From assembly GCA_021323455.1 (NCBI GenBank), contig JAJONN010000011.1, forward strand, positions 1 through 33,184: DNA of 33,184 bases. Direction: 5' to 3'. The notes under the pieces are model-generated. The model made no database searches. It was not told where the DNA came from and worked only from the letters and a program-made list of their open reading frames with translations. The position numbers and the translations under genes are program-made. This DNA comes from Alphaproteobacteria bacterium. Its GTDB lineage: Bacteria > Pseudomonadota > Alphaproteobacteria > Paracaedibacterales > VGCI01. How positions within the stretch are numbered: position 1 is the first letter of the stretch; each line of letters starts with the position of its first letter. This document shows positions 25,414 to 31,963 of this stretch, piece after piece.

Positions 25414-25438
25414 GGAAACCGTGCGATCCACGGTCTCC
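25414..25438 (-). promoter_or_regulatory. Leader hairpin G
   Basis: On the minus strand, GGAGACCGTG-GATCG-CACGGTTTCC forms a 10-bp stem with one G-U pair, ending 18 bases before the ATG of the 134-residue gene. It occupies the same place as hairpin 1 of the shared leaders, but the flanking consensus and the second hairpin are missing, so relationship is uncertain. Confidence 0.5.
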
Positions 25439-25477
25439 AATTGTTGTTTCAATGGAACGTTGCAAAATTATGGGGTG

Positions 25478-26539
25478 TTATAATACTTCTGAAGGTTTCA
25501 GAAAGGCAGACAGCCCGTGCAAATAATTAACCGCACGCTGGGCATGGGAAGCGGCAGTAAATATGGCTCGGTTATCTTTTTTGAGAATAGAAAGCCAATG
25601 CTGGACGTAGGCCGCATGATCTTCTCGGGTTTCTAATGTAATCCCTAAAGCAGCGCACAGAAAGGCCGAGCCGATCTCCGCAACGAGTTCCTCCATTATA
25701 TAGGCAGAGTTACCGAAACGCTTTTCGCCGAATTGCCGGTCAAGGCGCGACGGATGGTTTGTCCAGTGGATGATTTCATGAGCAAGGGTGGCATAATAAC
25801 TTTCACTATCACGGAAAGCTTGAGATAGCGGCATTTGAATCATATCTTCTGAGGGGCTATAAAAAGCCTTGTTGCCCCCATGCTGAATAACGGCTTTTGT
25901 CTCAGCAATAAATTTTTCCACAGACTCAATGCGGGCTTTTGTATTCTCGCTATGAGAAGGCGTTTTATAGAATTTTTCAGGTAGGCCGCCGATCTGTTCC
26001 ACGTTAAACGCCGTGTATCCCTTCAAGAAAGGAATAGCGGAGACCGTCTCCTCTCCTTGCTCGTCAGTTTCAGATTTAACGATTTTATTAGCGTACACAA
26101 CGAGGGTGCCTTTTTCGCCTTTTTTAACGCACCCTCCAAGTTCTTGTGCTTTCTTAAAAGTCATCCAAATAGGACGGGTGTAGCCCTTCTCGGCTGCTGC
26201 TCCCCAAAGGCTCAATACATTAATTCCCTGGTATGGTTGCCCGTCACAACGTAACGGAATGGACAGACAGTCCCCAAAGTCATTTGATGTTTTCCACGGC
26301 TTTACCCATGTCAGGTTTCCTTTTTCTAGATCAGCAATGATTTTATTGGTAACGCGGGTATAGATATCTTGCCTGTCGTCACCATCAGGGCTGGATTTTT
26401 GATGAAACCTTGTTTTTGATTTATATTTTGGCAAAGACGGCAAAGCTTCGCTTGCCTGAAATTTATACTGATTTATATCTTGGGCAGTATTTGTAGTTGA
26501 ATAACTTTGGGGGTTTGATGTAACAATACTATCAGTCAT
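25478..26539 (-). CDS. ardC: ArdC-type antirestriction protein with the shared N-terminal tag
   Basis: A 353-residue protein. ArdC proteins bind single-stranded DNA and protect incoming plasmid DNA from restriction. Residues 58-180 are the N-terminal ssDNA-binding domain (IYTRVTNKIIADLEKG, then YQGINVLSLW and FKKAQELGGCVKKGEKG). Residues 200-350 are the metallopeptidase-like domain with HEIIH (254-258) and the downstream EELVAE glutamates that complete a zinc site. Residues 1-17 are the shared tag (MTDSIVTSNPQSYSTTN), followed by a variable linker, an unusual extension for this family. GGAG just before the ATG lies in leader hairpin 2. It is probably the first gene of a unit with the next two downstream genes. 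Confidence 0.93.
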   Translation of the reverse strand: MTDSIVTSNPQSYSTTNTAQDINQYKFQASEALPSLPKYKSKTRFHQKSSPDGDDRQDIYTRVTNKIIADLEKGNLTWVKPWKTSNDFGDCLSIPLRCDGQPYQGINVLSLWGAAAEKGYTRPIWMTFKKAQELGGCVKKGEKGTLVVYANKIVKSETDEQGEETVSAIPFLKGYTAFNVEQIGGLPEKFYKTPSHSENTKARIESVEKFIAETKAVIQHGGNKAFYSPSEDMIQMPLSQAFRDSESYYATLAHEIIHWTNHPSRLDRQFGEKRFGNSAYIMEELVAEIGSAFLCAALGITLETREDHAAYVQHWLSILKKDNRAIFTAASHAQRAVNYLHGLSAFLKPSEVL

Positions 26540-26650
26540 GACGATAACTCCGTTTCAGTTATGGTTGTGATTAGCAACATCAAGGTACTGGTAATATCTT
26601 GGTGTTGCGCTTACTCTTTTATCTTAATCAATTTTCACTAAAACTGTCAA
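26540..26650 (-). promoter_or_regulatory. Shared promoter and two-hairpin leader, copy A (ardC)
   Basis: -35 TTGACA (26645-26650), 18 bp, -10 TAAGAT (26621-26626). Hairpin 1 has 14-nt arms at 26574-26587 and 26595-26608 (12 of 14 pairs in the mRNA sense), with loop TTACCAG. The linker TAATCACAACC follows. Hairpin 2 is ATAACT / AGTTAT (26544-26562), with GGAG at the loop-stem junction, four bases before the ATG. Confidence 0.82.
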
Positions 26651-26837
26651 CAATTAATTTTAATTTTTTAAATTTTTATTATTTTAATTTTTATAATTTA
26701 AAACATAGATTTTTCAGAAATACATTTTTTGAATTTGCATTTTTTTATTCTTTTTTGAAGAGGCCAAAATGAATATTACATATATTTTTAAAACCTCCTA
26801 TAAGCAAGAAATGGTCCAGTCTATCGGGTTACAAAAT

Positions 26838-26864
26838 GGAAAACGCCCAAAACGGGCGCTTTCC
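26838..26864 (-). terminator. Rho-independent terminator after the DUF2958 gene
   Basis: GGAAAGCGCCC and GGGCGTTTTCC form an 11-bp stem (one G-U pair) with a 5-base loop, 19 bases past the stop codon. The short T-rich tail (ATTTTG) is weak, but stem and position fit a terminator. Confidence 0.65.
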
Positions 26865-26882
26865 TATATCATAGCATCAAAG

Positions 26883-27395
26883 TTAAGCGTTAATGCTTCC
26901 CTTCTCTCTTGCTAATTTGGCATACTCAGATAAGGTTTTGTCCGCAACAAACCACCTGTCCCTTTCTACGGGAAGGCCAAGTTTTCCCCTTAAAGTTTTC
27001 AATTCTGCAAGATCAACATACCCTATTTCTGGTTCACCATGTCCGAGATCACACAACCCCAATGCTCTATTTGTCTCAGGGTTAAGTTCTGTTAATAGCC
27101 AGGTACATTGCGCGTCTGGTGTGAACAGCTTGACGACAGGCTTAAAATCAATCGGGTAGCCATCTTCCTGGATGATAGCGTCATTTTTTGAAAAGTTCAT
27201 TTCCAGTTTCTGGCGCTGAGATTTGGTCAATAATTTTATCTTCCCTTCTGATAGGCCGTCTTCCTTTTTTATCAAGTGGTCTGCTAACAAGCGTCTGCTA
27301 CCTACAATATGGGTATTTGTGACGTTGTTATCTAATTTTTGGCCATTGAGGATTGAATAATTTTGTGAGCTTAATTTAACAATAATATCAGACAT
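26883..27395 (-). CDS. DUF2958 protein with the shared N-terminal tag
   Basis: A 170-residue protein. Residues 54-166 are a complete DUF2958 domain: LLTKSQRQKL, KPVVKLFTPDAQCTWLLTE, LGLCDLGHGEPEIGYVDL and LPVERDRWF. The family is common on conjugative plasmids next to antirestriction genes; its biochemical role is not known. The first 53 residues are an added segment beginning with the shared tag (MSDIIVKLSSQNYSILN). GGAG lies before the ATG within leader hairpin 2. It has its own promoter/leader and terminator, so it is a single-gene unit upstream of ardC. Confidence 0.9.
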   Translation of the reverse strand: MSDIIVKLSSQNYSILNGQKLDNNVTNTHIVGSRRLLADHLIKKEDGLSEGKIKLLTKSQRQKLEMNFSKNDAIIQEDGYPIDFKPVVKLFTPDAQCTWLLTELNPETNRALGLCDLGHGEPEIGYVDLAELKTLRGKLGLPVERDRWFVADKTLSEYAKLAREKGSINA

Positions 27396-27506
27396 GTCTA
27401 TAACTCCGTTTCAGTTATGGTTGTGATTATTAATATCGATGTACTGGTAATACATTGATATTGCGCTTACTCTTTTAGAGTAGTAAAATTTCAATAAAAA
27501 CGTCAA
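27396..27506 (-). promoter_or_regulatory. Shared promoter and two-hairpin leader, copy B
   Basis: -35 TTGACG (27501-27506), 18 bp, -10 TACTCT (27477-27482). Hairpin 1 arms are at 27430-27443 and 27451-27464 (11 of 14 pairs) with the same loop TTACCAG as copy A. Relative to A, arm positions 5 and 11 change on both sides so that pairing is kept. Hairpin 2 is ATAACT / AGTTAT (27400-27418). Confidence 0.82.
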
Positions 27507-27763
27507 TACTTATTTTCATATTTTTTGTTATTTTTTAAGATAAAGTCATTTATATTTTCTTCAACATAAGTTGAAGAAAAATTAATAAAAAAGGATTTCG
27601 CTTATGGAAAACAGAACATAAAGGAAAATGTATTAACCAGCCCACAGGTATCCCCTATTTTCCGTAAAAAAATGAAAGGGAAAGCTTCTTGCCCACCCCC
27701 CTACACCTGTAAGTTGGCTTATTTGACGTTTTCCTGGATCATCAATTTAATTGGTTCGCTTGG

Positions 27764-28160
27764 TTAGTGTTGCCCTGCTGCCGCAATTTTCAGATTATCG
27801 GCGTAACAATCATCTTTAACCAGCATCTCCCCTTTTCGTGCATTCTTGTTCCGGCCATGGCTCACAAGACATTTTACAATTCCCATATAGCCATGCGTGT
27901 TGTCAGCATCCCCCGTCCTAAACATTCGGGTTTTCGCTGTACTCAACCAAATATGCGACAACACCTGAAAGGTGTCCATCTTCAGTTGCCAACACCATCG
28001 CCGTGCTGTAATCAGAATCTATATCGCCATATCTCTTGGTCTCCTGTTCCTTTAAAGATTTGTTGACATCAAGGTGGCCATTTTTGGCAGTCTCGGCCAA
28101 TGTTTTATCATTGGCGATTGAAAAGTTTGGAAGTTTTGGTGTAAAAATGATATCAGTCAT
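27764..28160 (-). pseudogene. Small ankyrin-type gene with the shared tag, frameshifted
   Basis: From the ATG at 28160 the protein begins with the shared tag (MTDIIFTPKLPNFSIAN) and continues with ankyrin-like segments (TLAETAKNGHLDVNKSL, then LATEDGHLSGVVAYLVEYSE) before a TAG at about 27918. In the next frame, open at 27979-27764, the text continues with DADNTHGYMGIVKCLVSHGRN and DNLKIAAAGQH, again ankyrin-like. The total length is one base out of frame, so a single indel between about 27918 and 27979 separates the halves. The 5' half could still make an 80-residue product from the shared promoter. Confidence 0.7.
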
Positions 28161-28270
28161 AATCTTAAGTTCTCAATAGTTAAGATTGTGATTAGCAGCA
28201 CTATAGTAGTGCTAATACTTGGTGCTGCGCTTACTCTTTTATATTAAAAAATTCTTAATAAAACCGTCAA
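28161..28270 (-). promoter_or_regulatory. Shared promoter and two-hairpin leader, copy C
   Basis: -35 TTGACG (28265-28270), 18 bp, -10 TAATAT (28241-28246). Hairpin 1 has a 7-bp outer stem GCAGCAC / GTGCTGC plus an inner GTA/TAC (28195-28228). The linker TAATCACAATC follows. Hairpin 2 is CTTAA / TTAAG (28164-28184) with GAGA in the loop. Confidence 0.75.
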
Positions 28271-28571
28271 TATTTGTTTTTTGTATTTTTTTAATTTTTT
28301 ATTATAATATTATCCCATCCTTTAAAATCAAAATATTGAGAAATTTTTTCTTTGCATTTTTTGTACCCTTCTTTAAAGCAACCAAAGTAAATGCCATATA
28401 CCTTCTTTGAAACGTCTGGAAAAAATAATGACCCAAGATATGGGCTTATAAACCAGAAAGCACCCAAGATCGGAAGGGTACCAAGATTGGAAATGCACGA
28501 GTCATTTTTAAGAAGCGATGAACGAAAGACGCACCGCCTTTAGCTTCAAAAAGCATCCAGATAATCCTTAT

Positions 28572-28606
28572 AAAAGGGGCGGGCTAATCCTTGCTCACTC
28601 GCCCCC
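28572..28606 (-). terminator. Terminator after the ankyrin gene
   Basis: In the mRNA sense GGGGCG and CGCCCC pair around an 18-base loop and are followed by TTTTATAAGG, 15 bases after the ankyrin stop codon. The long loop makes this moderate. About 280 bases between this point and copy C hold no gene. Confidence 0.5.
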
Positions 28607-28620
28607 AACTGTTAGCGGCT

Positions 28621-29716
28621 TTATCCAGTTGTTAACACCTTTGTTTTTAAAGCATTGGCTTCTTGATTAACCAAAAACTTCACAATCGGTAAGTAACGCT
28701 TTGAGCACGCCAATCTTAAAGCCATTTCACCTTGAGCAAAAATATTAGCACCTTTGTCAACCAAATACTCGACCATTTCCGAGCTACCCCTCTGGGAAGC
28801 GGTTATTAAGGCACGCTCCTCGTGGGCATGGATATCCGCCCCTTGATCAACCAAATATTTTAAAATGTCTGGGTCATTTTGCAAAGTGGCCAAATAAAGG
28901 GCGTGTCCCTCTTGGGCGTGGATGTCGGCCCCTTGGTCTACTAAATACTTCACAATCACTAGATAACTATGCGATATGGCTTTAAAAAGGGCTGCCTCGC
29001 CTCTAGCGTGGATATCCACTCCTTGAGCAACCAAATACTCGACCATTTCTGGATTCCCCAACCTGCAAGCAGCTATTAAGGCGTTCTCCTGTTCATAGTC
29101 AGCCCCGTACATAACATGGATATTGGCTCCCTGTCCAACCAAGTATTTTAGGATGTCCAAGAAACCTCCTAAAACAGCTTTATAAGCAGCCTCATCAAAG
29201 GCCCCTTTTTTTATCCGGGTAAGATCGCTTATTTGTTCAACCAAACACTTAACCATTTTCAAGTTTCCTGTCTCGGCTGTACGGCCTAATACTTTGGAAA
29301 ACTTGCCAATCCGGTGTTGAAGGAAACATTTTACGACTTCAAAATGGCTGTTATTAATAGCTTTCTTAAGCGCTTCTTCTGCATCCCACAAAACTCGTCG
29401 CTTCTGAAGTATTTTAGCTACGGACATATCCTTGTATATTTCTTCGGGAATGGATTTATCTTTGAATTCTATTAAGTACTTTACAATTTTATCATGACCC
29501 CTTTTCGCTGCCTCGATGATGGCCCAACCATATTCATAAGGGATGCGGGATTCCTTTTCCATCAGTCGCTTGACGCCTTCAAGATAGCCATTTGCGGCAG
29601 CATTACATAATGTGTACGTTGGGTGCTGCGTTTTGTAGACTCCCATTTTCTTTCCCATCTAAGACATCGGTAGTTGAATAATTTTGGGGCTTTGATGTAA
29701 TAATGCTGTTAGTCAT
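28621..29716 (-). pseudogene. Ankyrin-repeat protein (about ten repeats) with the shared tag, frameshifted near its N-terminus
   Basis: About ten ankyrin repeats fill the protein, the clearest being the last six (for example ALIAACRLGNPEMVEYLVAQG, VIVKYLVDQGADIHAQ). Such proteins bind other proteins and in host-associated bacteria are often secreted effectors. The tag frame starts at the ATG at 29716 (MTNSIITSKPQNYSTTD) after a good AGGAG but ends after 38 codons. The ankyrin frame is open only below about 29660. Total length is one base out of frame, so one indel lies between about 29600 and 29660, near the A- and G-rich GGGAAAGAAAATGGG. Translation from an internal ATG at 29658 or 29646 would give about 340 residues without the tag, but neither has a convincing ribosome site. 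Confidence 0.82.
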
Positions 29717-29827
29717 AATCTTAACTCCTATCAAGTTATGGTTGTGATGAGCAGTATCCAAAGTTGTCTACACCTTGGATACTGCGTTTACATCTTTATA
29801 ATAAATAATTTTTACTAAAAATGTCAA
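29717..29827 (-). promoter_or_regulatory. Shared promoter and two-hairpin leader, copy D
   Basis: -35 TTGACA (29822-29827), 18 bp, -10 TATTAT (29798-29803). Hairpin 1 pairs GCAGTATCCAAGGT with AACTTTGGATACTGC ends (29751-29785), 14 pairs with one G-U. The linker TCATCACAACC follows. Hairpin 2 is TAACT / AGTTA (29722-29738) with AGG in its loop. Confidence 0.82.
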
Positions 29828-29933
29828 TAAGTAAAACAAAATTTTTTATATTTTTATTATTATAATTTTGAATTTTTTAAATATGGTTTCATTGTAAATT
29901 TCCTTTTTTAGTGTGTGTTTTTTATATTTCCTA

Positions 29934-30401
29934 TTAAAGAGGCCAGGAAAGATGTGGGTTTTCAATTTTTTTCAAGAGAAAAGGGTAATTTTCATATGGT
30001 TTTTGTAACAAGCGGTCAAACACCATCATCTCGCTCCCCCTCCAAATAGACATGCCATGAGCAGCGCAATAATGCTCGTTCCAGTCTTTCTGAAGAGCAG
30101 CAATATCAAGATCGAGCGTAACCAGGAAGAGGGAGGGCTTCTCCCAATCCCCTTTGCATATAACGATGAGGTCACATTCCTGCTGTACCGCTTGCGATGC
30201 CATATAAGCAAAAGGCATGTCCTTCATTTCTTTCACGCAAGTAGCAAGCAACTTATGGGAATATCGGCTGAAACCCCAATTGTACCTCGACTGTCCGTCC
30301 GAATTTTTAAAACTTTCCTGCTTCTTGAGGTAATCCAAAAGCTCACCCTCTGTTTTAAACATTTTAATTGTGTGAAATTTATTATCTCGCAGTATGATCA
30401 T
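29934..30401 (-). CDS. Small plasmid protein of the LEICKGD family (copy 4)
   Basis: A 155-residue protein. It keeps MIILRDNKFHTIKMF, GELLDYLK, NWGF, LIVICKGD, LVTLDLDIAAL and a W-x(4)-C helix, plus a C-terminal extension of about 30 residues. A perfect AGGAGG six bases before the ATG at 30401 decides the start over an in-frame upstream ATG. That ribosome site overlaps the stop codon of the preceding paralogue one base away, so the two are translationally coupled. Function unknown. Confidence 0.75.
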   Translation of the reverse strand: MIILRDNKFHTIKMFKTEGELLDYLKKQESFKNSDGQSRYNWGFSRYSHKLLATCVKEMKDMPFAYMASQAVQQECDLIVICKGDWEKPSLFLVTLDLDIAALQKDWNEHYCAAHGMSIWRGSEMMVFDRLLQKPYENYPFLLKKIENPHLSWPL

Positions 30402-30402
30402 C

Positions 30403-30840
30403 TTAACCTCCTGTATGTTCGCCCTCTGCTTTATTGAAATCAGCGGGGCTTGTAACCTCAGACAAAACGTAGCCAAAGGCTTTGCAAAAATCCTGGCACC
30501 AAGTGTACTTTAAAGCTTCAACATCAATATCCCGCGTTAAGATAATGTGGATAAGGTTGTTACAATCCCCTTTGCAAATCTCGAGCAAGCCAAGCCCCTT
30601 CTCAAAAGCTTCCATCATGATCGGGATATTATGTTGTATTTGATTATGCTGAAGTAGATAGGCAACCTCTTCACGGCTACGAGCGGTAAAGCTCCAGGGG
30701 GATTGCGGGAATTTAGGTGGATTTTTCTCAAGCGCCTCTAATATCCTTAAATTTTCTAGATGGGTTATGTAGTCATAAAGTTCCTGCCGGGTTTTAACGG
30801 ATTCAACTTTTGTTCCGTCTTCCTTAAATAATTGTATCAT
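30403..30840 (-). CDS. Small plasmid protein of the LEICKGD family (copy 3)
   Basis: A 145-residue protein, closest to copy 1 at 22153. Matching segments are IQLFKEDGTKVE, RQELYDYIT, SPWSF, HNIPIMMEA, LGLLEICKGDC and IILTRDIDVEAL, with a final W-C helix. AAGGAAA precedes the ATG. Upstream, 30850-30925, the mRNA can form two small hairpins (ATCGC/GCGAT, and TTCC/GGAA extended by CTGC/GCAG), but not the shared two-hairpin leader. It is cotranscribed with copy 4. Function unknown. Confidence 0.75.
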   Translation of the reverse strand: MIQLFKEDGTKVESVKTRQELYDYITHLENLRILEALEKNPPKFPQSPWSFTARSREEVAYLLQHNQIQHNIPIMMEAFEKGLGLLEICKGDCNNLIHIILTRDIDVEALKYTWCQDFCKAFGYVLSEVTSPADFNKAEGEHTGG

Positions 30841-30995
30841 TTTTCAGTTTCCTTTTTTAAACATAGCCCTTCCCTGCCTTCCACAAAGGAAGCAGCATCG
30901 CTCAGGGCGATTTTTACGCATAACTAAGGGAGGCCATGAGGGCGGGTGAGGAAAATGCTTAAAAATTGAGAACCAGCGCCCCTAACGTCCCATAA

Positions 30996-31037
30996 AGAAA
31001 AAAGGAGCCATTCCCCAAAACTTGGGGAAAAAGCTCC
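30996..31037 (-). terminator. Strong rho-independent terminator of the microprotein unit
   Basis: In the mRNA sense GGAGC-TT-TTTCCCCAA-GTT-TTGGGGAA-TG-GCTCC is followed by TTTTTTCTTT. It is two stacked stems of 5 and 8 bp with a six-T tract, directly after the 32-codon ORF. Confidence 0.85.
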
Positions 31038-31043
31038 GCCTTC

Positions 31044-31142
31044 TCATATTACATGAGCCGGAGGGGTATATTTTCGGCCTTTCGGCCATTTAAGGATTAG
31101 ATTGAAAATACGCACGATGTGCGATAACTTGTGCTTAGCCAT
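31044..31142 (-). CDS. Candidate 32-residue microprotein
   Basis: MAKHKLSHIVRIFNLILKW is the N-terminal part; the whole peptide is basic with an amphipathic helix at about 5-19. GAGG lies in the loop of leader hairpin 2, seven bases before the ATG. The ORF has its own promoter and leader (31143-31319) and ends a few bases before a strong terminator, so a dedicated transcript of roughly 290 bases is predicted. The basic amphipathic helix could be membrane-active, as in toxin or regulatory peptides, but that is inference. It may alternatively be the non-coding body of a small RNA. Confidence 0.5.
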   Translation of the reverse strand: MAKHKLSHIVRIFNLILKWPKGRKYTPPAHVI

Positions 31143-31319
31143 GACTCAACCTCAACTGTTGATTTGTGGTTAGCAACGTGTGGGTATGTCTAGTACTCAT
31201 ACGTTGCGGTGCTACGGACCATCCGTAGCATTACGTTTCAAGGAGGAGATGCGTAGCCGACATGACCATAATCTCCAACCTCTGTTTTTAGGATAGGCTG
31301 GAAGCTGGGCCGAAGTCAA
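31143..31319 (-). promoter_or_regulatory. Shared-type promoter with tandem hairpins, copy H
   Basis: -35 TTGACT (31314-31319), 18 bp, -10 TATCCT (31290-31295). Downstream are a perfect 8-bp hairpin GCTACGGA-TGG-TCCGTAGC (31211-31229), then hairpin 1 GCAACGTATGAGTA / TACCCACACGTTGC (31173-31207), the linker CTAACCACAAA, and hairpin 2 TCAAC / GTTGA (31146-31162) with GAG in its loop. The leader is about 90 bases longer than in the other copies. Confidence 0.75.
31231..31269 (-). CDS. Possible 12-codon leader peptide
   Basis: The short frame MVMSATHLLLET begins just after GGAGATT and ends in TAA a few bases before the 8-bp hairpin of leader H. Its codons contain GCTACG, which recurs in that hairpin and could pair with the same CGTAGC arm, the arrangement of an attenuator. 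The Shine-Dalgarno spacing suits the second ATG better than the first. Expression is unproven. Confidence 0.3.
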   Translation of the reverse strand: MVMSATHLLLET

Positions 31320-31438
31320 AACATTTTTTTTAATTTCATGCCTTCAAATATGGAAAATTCCCCCTAAAATCAATGGGCAGAAGTTCCGATGTATCGACTT
31401 TTAAAGCCCCATCAGAAAGAAATGGCAGCCCTTGTAAT

Positions 31439-31669
31439 ATGAAACATGGTAAAAAGCTTACACTCTCTTTGCCATCTATATTTATGATCCTTTTCTTGGT
31501 TGGGTTTGGTTCTGTGTACACCACCAAAGAATTTACGTCAGCTCGATGTGGGGGGATCAACTTGACGGCACCGTACAAACACATTAATTTAATAGAGGTT
31601 TATTATAAAAATAGGTTGATTAATAATGACTTCAGAATCTGGCCTAGAAAAAGACCATGCTGCTTTTAA
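31439..31669 (+). pseudogene. Truncated duplicate of the PLD nuclease 5' end
   Basis: From about 31412 to 31545 this DNA matches the start of the PLD nuclease gene at 31932-32065. It has the same six-codon mini-ORF, the same ATGA overlap, and a similar signal/anchor (MKHGKKLTLSLPSIFMILF then GFGSVYTTKEFTS versus GFGAGYTAKKFTP). After the anchor the similarity ends and no catalytic region follows; the frame runs to a stop at 31669 over the start of the next gene. It is a relic, or a very short membrane peptide. Confidence 0.75.
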
Positions 31670-31916
31670 AGAAACTTGGGAATATGAAAAAAATAGAAAA
31701 CTCCCGATTCCAGGAGAGATCTACGGTAAAACAGATCGAAATAATGTCTTAGCCTATTGTCTCAAGGATTTATTAAAATCTAAAGAGTTATCCCCCGTAG
31801 ATAATGAGAAATTTCTTGAAACAATCCAAGACCTTGAAATGGCTATAAAGAAAAAAATTAGTATCTTATGTGAGGACACAAAAGGGAATCAAATGGAAGT
31901 TGTTTTATTACAATGA
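31626..31916 (+). CDS. Hypothetical protein
   Basis: A 96-residue acidic, soluble protein (MTSESGLEKDHAAFKETWEY at the start; helical DNEKFLETIQDLEMAIKKK near 65). No family recognised. The ribosome site is weak (AGGTTG about 13 bases before the ATG), but codon composition is plausible and nothing better fills the space. It sits between the truncated and complete PLD copies. Confidence 0.5.
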   Translation: MTSESGLEKDHAAFKETWEYEKNRKLPIPGEIYGKTDRNNVLAYCLKDLLKSKELSPVDNEKFLETIQDLEMAIKKKISILCEDTKGNQMEVVLLQ

Positions 31917-31942
31917 TTAAGATACTGGTTCTTTAGGGAGAA

Positions 31943-31963
31943 ATGGCAGCCCTTTTAATATGA
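31943..31963 (+). promoter_or_regulatory. Mini-ORF translationally coupled to the PLD gene
   Basis: ATG GCA GCC CTT TTA ATA TGA follows GGGAG, and its stop overlaps the PLD start as ATGA. The truncated copy has the same arrangement at 31422-31442 with one conservative change (GTA for TTA), so it predates the duplication and is probably functional. Confidence 0.6.

Noticed and set aside
25414-25438. Counting hairpin G as a full member of the leader family
   Set aside because: The promoter, linker sequence, second hairpin and N-terminal tag are all missing; only position and a stem are shared.
31626-31669. Reading the truncated PLD copy and the 96-residue gene as one protein
   Set aside because: They are in different frames; the overlap is simply where the relic's frame runs on to its stop.
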